Position numbers and translations under genes: made by a program | NCBI GenBank assembly: GCA_048772705.1 | Contig: JBLWGC010000036.1 | Coordinates: 124,001 to 188,000 of the forward strand | DNA: 64,000 nucleotides | Reading direction: 5' to 3' | From: Leidyana gryllorum EB-2025a | Lineage: Eukaryota; Apicomplexa | Shown here: positions 44,534-55,525 of the stretch, piece after piece | Numbering within the stretch: position 1 is the stretch's first letter | Layout: each line of letters opens with the position of its first letter | Notes under the pieces: model-generated | The model's input: the letters and a program-made list of their open reading frames with translations, nothing else | Database searches by the model: none | What the model was told of the DNA's origin: nothing

Positions 44534-45009
44534 ATGGTCTATATAACGGATTGGCACGAGTTCGAGGCGGCCGCAAAGGCGCTGTATCAAATCGGGGGAC
44601 TCGACAAGGTGAATCATGTTACCGCATCTCTTGCGTCCACTCTCGTATGGCTGCAGACTCGATATCAAATTAAGTATCGCCCTGTGAACGGCCTGTTGAT
44701 ACTGAAAGTGACCGATAGCGACACAGTGAGTCCCCATCTGTCCATCCTTCATCGTCGTATACCCCTCAGTGTTTGAAGTTCCGGGCACAGAACCCTCAAG
44801 CTATAAAGAAGGTGGAACAATTCACTACATATGTACTGATGTTAAGTGTCTCGCCCGAACATTACGAAGCGCAAGAGAATGTGGCCGCTGCTGATGCGGC
44901 CGTTGCGGCTAGGCGACTAGCTGGTAATAAGCGCCGCTGCTGGTTACGCAGGAAACAGCAGGCAGCCAAAAAAAAATCATCACCTGGTAGTAGTAGTGTT
45001 CCTCAATGA
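44534..45009 (+). CDS. SRP9: Signal recognition particle 9 kDa subunit
   Basis: Three exons (44534-44608, 44657-44725, 44770-45009) give 127 aa. The core follows SRP9 closely: TDWHEFEAAAKALY, then RYQIKYRP, LILKVTDSDTCLKF and IKKVEQFTT. With SRP14, SRP9 binds the Alu part of SRP RNA and slows elongation while the ribosome docks at the ER. The C-terminal 45 residues after the fold are Ala-rich and then Arg/Lys-rich, longer than in animals. Both introns are phase 0. The stop codon overlaps the ATG of the next gene (ATGA). A spliced-leader-like 11-mer touches the start codon. Confidence 0.93.
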
Positions 45010-46774
45010 CCTCGCTAGCCTCAGTAGCGTCCGGACTAGCTGCACTCTTCCAGGTAGGGAAAGTTGGGGATTTGATTGATGATGAGAAACTGTGTCCTCA
45101 GTCTCCTCGAGAGAAGATAAGCTATGACGATTTGAGCTCCACCTTGGAGAACCTGAGACTGTTATGTGAGACGGTATTGATCGAAGCTGGCAACGACGAT
45201 GTTCGAACTTGGCTCAAAGAGCATTGCGATATGTACAGTGACTTCTGTTTGGCTGTCTATGCTGCCCAGCCACAACAACTCGATCTCCGAATGCTAAATT
45301 GCGCATTGGACGCGTTAATCGTCCGTAAAGTGGCGGAGGGACAAGTGATTCAGGAAGTGCAGCCCGTTTCTGCATGGCCCACAGAGGCTTTTCACGACCG
45401 GTTGCTCACTTTTCTGGACTTGGTGAAGGCCATGGAGGGTTCTATGGGAGATGTTGCTCTCATACAGTTTGCAGAAGTCATGTCTCAATACTATGACACC
45501 TCCTACCACCTGTACCTGAGTATGGCCCGGCTGCTGGAGGGAATAACCGCTACTGTCCGAGACGATTCCACTGCGCAGATGACTCTTGTGCTACTGTTGT
45601 GTATCTGCCGTCACATGAAGGAGATTTCTGCCGTACGCGAAGCTCTCGACAGCAAGGCCAGAGGAGACGGGAGGAAGAAACTCGTCGTTCCCAAACAAAG
45701 CTGCCTTTTCGGCAATATCAGACTGGTGGACTTGGAGGAGTATCGCAAAGCCTATCAGGGGTGCTGGCTGAAATTGGTGGCTGCGTCGGCGAAGTCTACC
45801 GAGGATCTCCGTGTCGAGTCCGCCCGCGAACTCACCGCAGATCGTTTGCGAATCTTTCCATCCCCTCTGCTCTTCGCCACATACATTTCTCAGTCCTTCA
45901 AGGAGTCCCAGTCTATGCAAGAAAGGGCCGAAGCTTTGTGTATTCTACTCGACTTGACTGCCGAGCATCGCCTCGCTGACCTCGGCGGCGAATCTGAGGG
46001 GGAGAATGTTGGCCTGTTTGAAGCATTCTACGACCTTATCAACCCTGAGCTTTTCCTAATTCCTGATCGTGAGCGTGCTCTCAACGCTCTGATGCGGGTC
46101 GGAAAGGTCCTCGGGAAGCAAACGGCTTTAGCGTACATCAAGAGAGCTTTGAGAGTGGCCGTGATCTGTCCTCCACATGGTGCTCTGTGGCTGTTGGCCT
46201 ATGGGAAATTCATTTTCCATCGCAATCGCGAATACTGTTTGCCCCTCTTCCATCTGAATCCCTCGATTGCTGAGCATCTGCCGCAATCCAGTGACGAGAC
46301 GGCGCATTGTGCTGGCGACCTGAATGAAGCCCGGAAGGCAATGCGGGATGACGAAACAGTGCAATCGAAGGCGGTTGCGAGTTTCGCCGCCACCATGGCA
46401 CCGACGAAGGCTCTGATGGCTTCCAAGCTCAGCTTGCACGAGTTGGAACTCTTATGCCGGTAAGAAAAATGTCGCGTATATACTTGTGTTGCACTCTGTT
46501 CAGGCATGTCGAACCGAGTATCAGAAGGAGTGCTCAGGAGTTCAAATCTGGAATATTGGATTCAGATTCGACCCTACGTGCTGCTGAGGAAGCTGAGAAG
46601 GCGCTGCACAAAGGTCTCCTCGATGTAGGAAATGCAGCGTTCACGAACTTGCTCGTTCGATGCAGTGTAAGTATATCACAAAGGTTGTTGTTGGTCATCC
46701 GGCTACAGAAAGGGATTGCTACCGTTGGGTTACGCGAAGACATAGAAATTGACACAGTGGCTGATGTGTGGTAG
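45006..46774 (+). CDS. NOC4-like (CBF/MAK21 family) ribosome biogenesis protein
   Basis: Three exons (45006-46459, 46504-46666, 46709-46774) give 560 aa, mainly helical. The segment from about residue 250 (YRKAYQGCWLKL, TYISQSF, ALCILLDL, LFEAFYDLINPELF, YIKRALRVAVICPP, HGALWLLAYGKFI) matches the CBF/MAK21 domain as found in NOC4/NOC4L. In yeast NOC4 works with NOP14 in small-subunit pre-rRNA processing. The similarity is fold-level rather than strong identity. The ATG overlaps the SRP9 stop by 4 nt, and the next in-frame Met is about 75 codons on, so this start is the best visible. How the mRNA gets its 5' end is unclear; a polycistronic precursor is one option. Confidence 0.65.
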
Positions 46775-46815
46775 AGGTCCGTCTTGATTTTTCTCAGACG
46801 AGACCACTTGTCCCA

Positions 46816-49206
46816 ATGAGGAAGGCAGGTCTGGTGTTGATCGTTTCCGGCTGGCTGTATAGAACAGAAGCTCACACCGTTAAAGAAGCTCCGGCGTGGT
46901 CGAAGAAGGTCATTGACTCGTTGAACGAATTCGTGGATCCTCTCTTCCGCCTGCTGTCATCGACGAGGGATCTGGATGCTTCATTGATACCACCACTCGG
47001 GAATACTGGGAAATTGCATTCTACCTCCAATGTCAAGCGTCTCCGCATCCCCAGTTTCATTCTCTCTGTTTCTGACAAGGGCGTTGATGATCCCGTTTGG
47101 CAAATTCACGATGACGAGAGTGATGCAGCACCTTCGCCAACGCGCTCAGTCAGAAGGCCTGATGGCCCCGTCGAACAGGAGAGAAGTCGATATGTTCGGG
47201 ATATAGGGGGGCTACAAGGATTTGGCAACAATCCAGAGGGGACAGCCAGCTACACGGGACTTGATCCAACCCAAGAGAGGTCCAATGATCTGTCAGACAC
47301 CGCAGGAATGCGCTCATCAGCCACACAGGATCGTTGGTACTTCAATGACGGCTTCCGAGACTGGACACCAGCTCCAGGACTTCTCGACAGTATGTCTGAG
47401 GGCGACGAAGACACTCAGACATGGGAGTCAACGTCTCCCAACCAACCGAACGACGGGCCTACGGCGTCCACAACTCACCCCCCGGTCACAGGGGGAGGGA
47501 TCGGCTCAACACAATCGTCGCCCTCGTTGTCTCCTGGTGGAACGTCTCCACCGAGAAAAGGTCCATGGTATTACAACGATGGATACAGAGACTGGACACC
47601 AGCGCCGGGCCTTCTCGATGACATCAATGAGATCGAAGAACAAGTTAAACCCCCGTCGGCCCCGATGAAGAGACCGTGGTACTACAACGATGGATACAGA
47701 GACTGGACGCCTGCCCCAGGGCTTCTTGATTTCACCGATGATGATGACTCCCAAACGAGCACCAAACCCACAGACGCATCGGCTGGTGACAGAGCTCCCA
47801 AACCTCTCACACCTTCACCAAAACGATGGTACTTCAATGACGGTGAAAGAGATCTCACCCCAGCGCCCGGCTTCATGGACCAGACATACCCGAGTGACAG
47901 CGCTTCAGAATCGGACGATGACGAATCTTTAGTGGACGAAGAGGAGCAAGAAGAAGACCGCAATGCTCCAAAAGTCCCCTCTTGGCGTGATTACTGGGGA
48001 GATTTGGAAGTACCACACTTTCCCAGTGATGACGAGTCTGAGGGAAGCTACGATGATTGGGACTATTCAACTGAAGAGGAAGATCGTGCCGGAGATGAGA
48101 CACTGACGAAACCCTCCATTCCCAGCCAGTCCTCCACATCCCCTCCCGCCATCACCACAACGAAGAGCACTTCAACAACATCAACGAGTACCGCTCCGTC
48201 AACTACAAGTGTATCTACAACACCGCTTGCCTCGACCGCAACAACCTCAACATCAACTTTGAAACCTTCGACCACCACAACTCTCTCAACGACAACCTCC
48301 ACAACGTCAACAACAACTCTGACCACGAAACTGTCGACAACTACGTCTACCAGTACCACGACACCTGCAGAAAGCACAACAACTGCAGGAACTGCATCTG
48401 TGAAGCCGGAAGGTCATGAACAGTGGTTACCTGAGACCCCGAGTCCTCCACGTGGAAGAAGAGGGCCCCCATCTCAAGCTGGACGCTTTCAAACACGAGG
48501 TCCACGCCTCCGCAATCGGCGGTCCACCACCACGACTACTACCACACTGCCACCTACAACGAGCCCCACCAGTACCAAAACGCAGATGGAAGAACAGGTG
48601 ATACCCGAGTCAAAGTGGCGGTGGCCACTTGAAGGACCGTCGTACGGATGGCTGCCGTTTCCGAGTGCTCCAAAGGAAACGGAGGACCGCGTCAGGGACC
48701 AGTATCCCGGATTTTTGGGTGGGCGTGACAACGCCGATGATGAAGAAGAGGACGTACGAATAACGCCTAGTCCTGCCGACGGAGTTGAAGATGAGGAGGT
48801 GGGTGATTTCCAGCCCGTGCGGGAGTGGCCCGTGCAAAGTGATGATGATTGGCCTTTCCTGAAGTTTCCGTTAAAGTTCCCAGGAATGGACAGTGAACAG
48901 GACTTTTTCGTCAAGCCCCTCCCTGGGGATGAACAGATCGAGGACCGTGTCATCGTGCCTCCGGAGGAGGCGAGACGACACAAGGTGCCCAAGTTTTTGC
49001 CGAGTGCACCCGTGATCGATAAGCTGAGCAAGCATTTCAGTCCGATCTTGCAATGGGAGCGAAGAGGAGAGACTTCAGTGTCCTCGTTCTTCAGTTTCCA
49101 CGGCATGTTAAAATGGGTTGCCCGCGTTATCGCTACCATGTATCGCTTTGTGGTTGAAGCCTTGACCACTCCGTTGATATCGCTTGTCGCCTGGATTGAA
49201 GAGTAG
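46816..49206 (+). CDS. Mucin-like secreted protein with four WYxNDG repeats
   Basis: Single exon, 796 aa. A signal peptide is visible from the chosen ATG (MRKAGLVLIVSGWLYRTEA). Four copies of an 18-19-residue repeat follow at about 47335, 47566, 47674 and 47827. The consensus is W-Y-[FY]-N-D-G-x-R-D-[WL]-T-P-A-P-G-[LF]-[LM]-D, separated by acidic or Ser/Pro spacers. Then comes an acidic block, a Thr/Ser tract of about 120 residues (48120-48400) likely to be O-glycosylated, a second short Thr run, and a C-terminal part with two more hydrophobic stretches (about 49090-49200) that could be membrane-associated. I recognise no family. A TTTTTCTCAG 3' splice-like site lies about 28 nt before the ATG. 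No introns. Confidence 0.75.
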   Translation: MRKAGLVLIVSGWLYRTEAHTVKEAPAWSKKVIDSLNEFVDPLFRLLSSTRDLDASLIPPLGNTGKLHSTSNVKRLRIPSFILSVSDKGVDDPVWQIHDDESDAAPSPTRSVRRPDGPVEQERSRYVRDIGGLQGFGNNPEGTASYTGLDPTQERSNDLSDTAGMRSSATQDRWYFNDGFRDWTPAPGLLDSMSEGDEDTQTWESTSPNQPNDGPTASTTHPPVTGGGIGSTQSSPSLSPGGTSPPRKGPWYYNDGYRDWTPAPGLLDDINEIEEQVKPPSAPMKRPWYYNDGYRDWTPAPGLLDFTDDDDSQTSTKPTDASAGDRAPKPLTPSPKRWYFNDGERDLTPAPGFMDQTYPSDSASESDDDESLVDEEEQEEDRNAPKVPSWRDYWGDLEVPHFPSDDESEGSYDDWDYSTEEEDRAGDETLTKPSIPSQSSTSPPAITTTKSTSTTSTSTAPSTTSVSTTPLASTATTSTSTLKPSTTTTLSTTTSTTSTTTLTTKLSTTTSTSTTTPAESTTTAGTASVKPEGHEQWLPETPSPPRGRRGPPSQAGRFQTRGPRLRNRRSTTTTTTTLPPTTSPTSTKTQMEEQVIPESKWRWPLEGPSYGWLPFPSAPKETEDRVRDQYPGFLGGRDNADDEEEDVRITPSPADGVEDEEVGDFQPVREWPVQSDDDWPFLKFPLKFPGMDSEQDFFVKPLPGDEQIEDRVIVPPEEARRHKVPKFLPSAPVIDKLSKHFSPILQWERRGETSVSSFFSFHGMLKWVARVIATMYRFVVEALTTPLISLVAWIEE

Positions 49207-49318
49207 GGCTGTGTGAAACATGTGGCGTGAGCCCGAGCGTGAGTCTCAAGAAGGCGACGCCTTTTTTGGTGTTAGCTGTAGTGAAAGGACAGAAAACTGC
49301 GATCTCCTTCCACGGAAC

Positions 49319-50433
49319 ATGTCGCTTCTACTTACTAGTCCCAGTCACCACTCAATCCCCTCTCTTGATGACCTAATGTGTCTGCTTCAAACTCGAATTG
49401 ACAGTGCTACCGAACAGCACACACGTCGAAAGCGAAGTCAGTCTTTCTCTTTGCCTGCCCCCTTGCATCCACCTATCTGCCCTTGCAGACACTGGACGTA
49501 CTGCGGTGTGCGCACCCAAGGAGGTAGAGAAACTTCGGCAGCACATCGTGAAGCTCAAGGAATTGAAGGAGACCCAAGACTTAACGCCAGTAAGGCCGGT
49601 CGGCAAGTGGGCATCCCGCAACACCGTGTTGACCAGATCAAATTGATGACGGTTGCACAAATGCTGCAGGATAGTAGTCGAGCAGTCCCGGGTTTAGATG
49701 TTTATTCAAGTGAGTTGGTCAGTGCCCCATGACGCGATCTGCCTGCCAGAAGTAACTCCCGAAGACATAATTTACACGAAGCTGCGAGAGCAGCAGACGG
49801 CTTTGGACTTCTCCCAGTATGCTTCTGACACCCAGCGAGCTCTTCGCAGCCCGGAATGGGCTGCTTATGTTGCACATCGTATTGGTGAGTCGTGGCCTGT
49901 GCCATGTTGAAGAGCACCTTTGCGTTCAGCTGAAGCTCTGTCGCTTGTGAAGAAAGGTGGAGCTCAGCTGCCTGGTCCAGAAGTCAGGGCAATGTGGAGC
50001 AAACCTCCATACAAGCCTCAAGATGTATTGTCTGAGACAATCAAGCTGCCAAGTGCCTATCCCACTGAACCGCTCGCCCATTTTGAGGATCCCAACTATT
50101 TCTCATTGCTGAGCATTGATACACTCATGTTCATATTTTACTATCAGAGCGTAAGCTGTTCAGTACAGACGGGTACGTCATGACGACTTGCTTCTGTTGC
50201 AGGGAACAAGGGCTCAGTACTTAGCTGCACGTGAAATGAAGCGAAGACAGTGGAGATTCCACACTCGGCATAAGGCTTGGTTCCATCGTCACGCTCCTCC
50301 GGTCATGACTTCAGATAAATCCGAACAAGGTGATTTTCTCTACTTTGACCACGAGGAGGGATGGTGCACGAGGATCAAATCTGACTTTGTCTTCGACTAT
50401 GCCTGTCTAGAGAACGAAATTCCTATGGAGTAG
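49319..50433 (+). CDS. CNOT3/NOT5-type protein reduced to its NOT box
   Basis: Six exons (49319-49436, 49489-49589, 49637-49709, 49750-49884, 49930-50150, 50203-50433) give 292 aa. The C-terminal 110 residues are a typical NOT box of the CNOT3/NOT5 kind: NYFSLLSIDTLMFIFYYQ, GTRAQYLAAREMKRRQWRFH, WFHRH and EQGDFLYFD. This part dimerises with CNOT2 and docks on NOT1 in the CCR4-NOT deadenylase complex. The N-terminal coiled-coil Not3 domain of about 230 residues is missing; instead there are about 150 residues of weakly conserved sequence. Intron 1 uses a GTCAGT donor, which I place by phase only. A longer 5' part elsewhere cannot be excluded. Confidence 0.85.
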
Positions 50434-50613
50434 CAAGCAAGCACCAATTCAGATACAATGCTGACCAACCGGCAAATGCCGTCTCGCATGCTATCAGAAT
50501 CATTTAATTCATGTCGTCTGAACAGATGAACTTTGTCCGTGAAGATATGCGGTCGCTGTTATTACTTGGAGGGTAAACAAAGAAAGTAGGGTTGAAGGGG
50601 TAACAAAAAATCT

Positions 50614-52176
50614 CTAAACGTTGTAGGCACCGAGTTCTCGGTCTTCGTTTGAAGGGACTTTAGAAGGAGACCCTGGAACCTTTTCAAATTGGCTTCCTGT
50701 TTCCGACTCCTCAAATAGCATCTCATGTTCGTCATTGTTCATGCCCAATACCTTCTTCATCTTTTCGACCAGTACCCAAACCAACCCGAATGAAACACAA
50801 GAACCAATGGTGTGCATCATCCATTGAGCCCAGTAGGGAACGGCATGGCCAAAGTCAAGCGCCCATGGCAGACCCATACCCAGGCTGTTCAGGGCACGAA
50901 GCCATCCGGAATAGCGACTAGCGCTCGACATATCCAGAGGCAAGCAACCAATAACCCAGTTAGCTGTGAGGAGAAGCAGATTATATTCAAGAAAGCAGCG
51001 AATGAGTCGACGACTTACAGTGGTTGAAGTTGATGGTCTCGATACCGCCATAGAAAAAGAAGGCGATAGTCAATATCCAGGACTTGCCGACGGTGAAGTC
51101 AGCACCAGTCAAGTCTCCCAACCCGAACCAGTTGAAGACTCTGAAGCACACACAGATGGTGGCTGCAAGATAAATGAACAGATTCAGACCGAATCCGCTG
51201 TAGGCTTTGCGCGCGAACGATCCTGGCTGGCACACCACGAATTTATATACCAGCGCCCAAACCACTCGTCCGACGTAGTACACCAAAGCATTGAAGCAGC
51301 GACCTCTAATGTCGAATCCCTCCATGTTGATCCAGTTGTATAGCCACACTTCGTGCCACATCTGTACAAAAGCGTAGAGAGCAATAAGCCACAGGTACCT
51401 GAAAAGAGTGGAAACAGAAGTGATGATCAGATCCAACCGATTTTCGAACTTACGAATCTGTCAGACCGCCCTTCAGACCTCTCATCTCGTCTTTAAATGT
51501 TACCTCGACCACTTCGACTTTGGTACCGTCGCTACGTTCGACTTTAGCGGCGGGGCGCAAAAAGAAGCAGAGGAGAACGGGGACGAAAGGAATGAGAGTC
51601 AGTATCATGTGGGACGCTTGCGAAAGTTCTGCGTCTTCGTCAGCGGGCTTCCAGTTGAAAGCCAGAGCCATGATCGCACCGCCGAGACCTCCAATGTTCA
51701 ACATAATTGAGTTCATTGTGATAAAGGAGGGTCTCTCTTTGTCTGTGGCGTAGAGCATCAACGCCGCGCCGGCAGCTGAGAAGAATACGGGCAAAGCAGC
51801 GGAACCAATAACAGCGATCAGTGCCACTGCCCAGTACGGAATCCAACCCAAGAACCAGTACATATGGGTAGCGAATAGCATGGCAGCCGTGCCTAGGAGC
51901 CCAACGAAACATCCCAATGGTACCCCGAGCAAATTCAAGGCAGAGCCAGAGAAAAGCCCGAATACGGTACTGGATAGAGCGGAGATAAGATTGAGGGTGT
52001 GCCCGAGCTCCTCAGACGCTGTTCCGAAACTTCCTGTCAAAAGGGAGGACCCAAAATAATGGACTCCGCTTCCTTCACTCACCCAGCGTGTTAAGTGCAT
52101 TCCACATGCCCGTGGACCCGAGATGGCACAGAGAGAAGACCAGGTTTTGGGTCCAACCACTCTGAAGCGCCCTCAT
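50614..52176 (-). CDS. UNC93-like multi-pass membrane protein
   Basis: Four exons (52176-52083, 52033-51454, 51398-51019, 50963-50614) give 467 aa. About ten to twelve hydrophobic segments span the protein. The opening LVFSLCHLGSTGMWNALNTLG and the later YYVGR and LNSLGMGLPWALD segments match the UNC93-like branch of the major facilitator superfamily found in fungi and protists. A hydrophilic loop lies in the middle (residues about 195-225) and a charged tail with Ser/Glu follows the last helix. Substrate is unknown; ion-channel regulation or lipid transport are known only for distant relatives. The start was chosen because it restores MWNALNTLG at the N-terminus. Confidence 0.75.
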
Positions 52177-52218
52177 TGCAGGGAGTGGTGATGCAACTCA
52201 AATTTTGACAAAAAGAGA

Positions 52219-52735
52219 ATGGCAAAATGTCCGCTTTGCCACTCGGTGACGATGACCTCATTTTGCTACTCCACCGAATACATCGTAATGGAGCGCCAAC
52301 GGCCCTCTTCGGCAGATAACAGTAGTCAGAGACCACATTAGGCATAAACAGAACATAAAGTCGTGCATAAAGCACTCCCGTCTTGGTCCCTCGCCATACA
52401 TGAGGACAATGGTCAGAACGTTCGATTTGTCTTCCGAGCCTCAGCGACGCTGAGCCCTCGGCTCGGTGACACTATGAGTCGTTGACCTCCGGCATACCAT
52501 TGCCGATGTCAGTGAGAAGTCAGAAGGTCTTCCTTCAAACACTTGACCGGATGGAAGAGTAATTGTTGTCCATCAAGTTCGAGCGCGGAATATTTGATCA
52601 AGAAATCGTCCTGAAGAGCTGTCCCCCGGAAAAGGCTGCCCCGCGAAGAGACTGCACAGTCCGCGAAGAATGGGGGGCCCCGGATTACGTGACGGCAAGC
52701 CACTCTGTTATCGATCGCAACGTGAATATGAGTTA
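52219..52735 (+). CDS. Possible small multi-exon gene, CxxC start (model unresolved)
   Basis: An ATG at 52219, 42 bp from the divergent UNC93-like start, begins MAKCPLCHS and continues with a second Cys-containing segment (SFCYST), reminiscent of a zinc ribbon. Coding-like segments follow at about 52385-52465 and 52579-52735 (ending VIDRNVNMS and a TAG). Stops in all frames between them require introns. A GTGACA...GTCAG intron near 52467-52511 fits, but I could not phase every exon. A competing minus-strand frame at 52509-52703 looks less convincing. Treat as tentative. Confidence 0.3.
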
Positions 52736-52922
52736 GAAAGCACTGAAAGTTGTCAGCGAGGCAAGTTTACAGAACGTTAAGAAGCCCTCCACACAACAGG
52801 TATCACAGAGGGTCAGCTTCTTCTCAAAACCAGTCGAATGTTGGCTCGCGCTGACCAACCAACCAACCGAACACAGATCTCAATGGTCAGTCAGATGCCC
52901 GCTTCCCTGGTGTCGGGATGCA

Positions 52923-53444
52923 CTATTGGGATGCGCCTGGATGCTTCAGTTGTTCCACCAGTTCTTGTGCTATCAAAGTCGCCAAATCCTGATGGCTCAA
53001 GTCTTGCAGGGAGTCCAAAATGTCCACCACGCGCTGGTCTATCATCTCCAAATCTTCATCATCTGAAGTCTGAGAGGGGTATTCTGGAACCGTGTGGTGA
53101 TGAGCCGATGGTATTGACGACGTTGCGTCCACAATGCCCTCTTGATACTCCTGACGCCAAATAATATCCACAGGGCTCACTGCGGAGGACGATGTCCATG
53201 AGGGTCTCTGCCACATCTCGTTCTCATTCATCTCAACCCATGGTTTGTCCTCCCAGACCGCCTCCCTCTGTAGCGGTGGTGCTGGAGGATATGTATACGA
53301 TCCCGTGTACGATAGCCGCCGGTCTTCCGGGATGAGAGGTGAATTGTGAGCCACACGAGTCCACAGAGTCCTGGAGACGTCATTAGTCGACGAGAATAAA
53401 ACTCACGGTGAGAAAAGAGCAAAAGGGTGTCTGCGGGGATGCAT
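52923..53444 (-). CDS. Small hypothetical protein
   Basis: Two exons (53444-53407 and 53370-52923) across a 36-nt intron give 161 aa. The N-terminal half is Pro/Tyr-rich (SYTGSYTYPPAPPL); the C-terminal half is acidic with a predicted amphipathic helix (LSHQDLATLIAQELVEQL). No signal peptide or known domain. It follows a secreted-type gene 47 bp upstream on the same strand; the two could be one gene if the stop at 53492 is spliced out, but I find no intron that does so in frame. Confidence 0.5.
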
Positions 53445-53491
53445 TGCGAGCCCGGCTCATCAGTGTGTCAGCGAGCATGCATCCGATCAGC

Positions 53492-54183
53492 TCAAGTCAA
53501 TTCTTGACAGATCGCTTCGAACCACGTCGGAGGCATCGCACCACAGATTTCTTCAAGAATGTATATCCCGAGGTTCTCTCCGAGCAACTCTATTGCATCT
53601 GCAGCGACCTCAACGGGGTGTGCTCCCGATATAAGATCCATGTTCAGATCGGGGTATGCCTCATATGCCAACTGCGATAGCACTACCACAGAACAAACAG
53701 TGTGGGACGTACATCATAGACTACATCAACCATCTGAAATACCGCCTCCTGTAACCGAAAAGGCAATGTATCCAGAAAGTGTCGTCTGAATGCCTTCCGG
53801 GTCATGCTGGACCGAAGCCGCGACGCGATAGGTGCGTGCTTCATTTCACGAGGATGTAATGCCGCGTCGTTCTTAATTTGATGTACAACAAATAGTGAGT
53901 GGTCGTATAGTAACAGCATTGTTCGAAAAATACGTTCAGAACGAGCAAGCATCTCATTGGTGACCAGTTGACACATTTCAGGCGTCAAACCTATCACACA
54001 ACGCTCAGCGAGCTGATCGGGCCGTTCGTATAGGTCGCGCGCGAAAGGCGCCATTGGGCTTTTGGGGACTGCTAAACGCAGACTATGCGTCAGAGCTGCT
54101 TTGAGCTCTGCAAGTGACTCGAAGGCCGGTGCACAGACTGCCAACACAACAATAATCAAACCGCTCAATAACCTCATTGGCAT
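53492..54183 (-). CDS. Secreted small helical protein, unknown
   Basis: Two exons (54183-53713 and 53671-53492) across a 41-nt intron give 216 aa. It begins with a signal peptide (MPMRLLSGLIIVVLAVCAPAF). The mature protein is helical, with three Cys (RCVIGL, EMCQLV, AICQEL) and no repeats. The second in-frame ATG, two codons on, would serve equally well. I recognise no family. DHHC acyltransferase lies 39 bp upstream on the same strand. Confidence 0.6.
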
Positions 54184-54222
54184 GACCGGCAGAGATTGAC
54201 CAGACTTTGGGACGCCACCAAA

Positions 54223-55525
54223 TCACACCTTCTCCGTCGATGTCGGTTCCTCTGCTCCCTCAGTCATCAAAGCTTGCACTTCCTCGTTGGTTAGCGGGCG
54301 CTCGGTGGTGTTGCCCTCTCCCGTCTTGAATTCGAGACCCCTGTCTTTTCGTAGATCTAAAAAGAGGGAGAAGACGCGCACTGTGGTCTCGGAAGGTGCC
54401 AATGCAACTCACCTATCGGAAGCAGCCACAGGAGAGGATGCCCCATAATCAGCCTCACGTTATTGTACCATCCTCGACTCCATCGAACGGTCGGATTGTC
54501 TGACATTCGGATGTTCTTCTCGCAAAATTCGATTGTGGTTATGTTGGAAACCAGTAACCTGAGAGACCAATAGACGTCTGAGGGTCACGCCCGCTTTCGC
54601 GCTCCACTTACACAATGAGGAACACCAGATACCCGAACACCACGAGACACAAAATACCTGCCAGCAACTCTTCGGTCACAAAGGCACAGAGTTCCGTGAC
54701 CGAAATCTGCAGATGACAAACAGATGTGAGGGAGGGCCAATAACTGACTGAAACGCACTCACCTCCTCCACCGTACTGTAGAAGAAAATTGTCTCAATCT
54801 GTGTGATGACGGCAAACAGGAGTGCCCAAAATGCGTAGAAGATGCACAGCAAGAAGTATTTATGATTGTTCCATCTGCAGCGACGCAAATCTCAAGCGTT
54901 CCCGTCAGTAACGACTGAAAGAAACTCACCCGACACAGTTGTTTACCCAGGGGCAGTGATGATCCATTCGTAAGACACACATTCGACAGCGACTGCAATG
55001 ATGCGAGCGGTCAGGTTTGAAAACCCGGCACCATTTGCACTGGCGGGGTTCGCCTGGTTCACTGCTTTTGGTCTCCTGATTGGATCAGAACACCTGAAAT
55101 TGGTCGCTTACACCACTCTCTCACCTTAAAGACTGGTAAGTTGGCCCTGAGACGGCCGTCTTTCTGGACCTCGTCAATGTTCCACTCCGGAGTCTCCGGG
55201 ACTGTACCAGGTGAAAGGATGGCGCAGGTGGCCAGACATCCCAAGTACAGAGCTGTGAGGATGTGGAAGACAATGAACTCCCACCGCCATCTGTGGGCAC
55301 CAAGTTCTAAAAAGTCTCAATTCTCTTTCTCCCTCACCGTCGTTGAGTGCTGGCGTCGTCCACACGGTGGAGGCGATTTAGGTGAAACTGAAGGGGAGTC
55401 ATATGTCACCCTTTCCCGCTCACCAATTCATATCCAATGACAATATATCCACTTAGTATGAGCACCACTAGGAAAGGTAGGCAGTTAAGTATAGCCACCC
55501 ATAAAGGTGGGCGTTTTATAGCCAT
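54223..55525 (-). CDS. DHHC-type palmitoyltransferase
   Basis: Eight exons (55525-55424, 55387-55338, 55290-55125, 55075-54930, 54874-54763, 54706-54612, 54558-54413, 54356-54223) give 316 aa. The Cys-rich domain is complete: [35 protein letters not shown]. It sits between membrane pairs, with TM1 in [18 protein letters not shown] and later segments in [13 protein letters not shown] and [18 protein letters not shown] conserved TTIE motif follows TM4 and a WLLP segment lies near the end. It attaches palmitate to protein Cys at Golgi, plasma membrane or inner-membrane-complex sites; target unknown. A 50-nt exon 2 was recovered by phase alone. Seven introns are 36-57 nt. Confidence 0.93.

Noticed and set aside
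52509-52703. Minus-strand 64-residue frame between UNC93-like and the next gene
   Set aside because: No ATG with a good context, no neighbours in phase; the plus strand offers a slightly better model.
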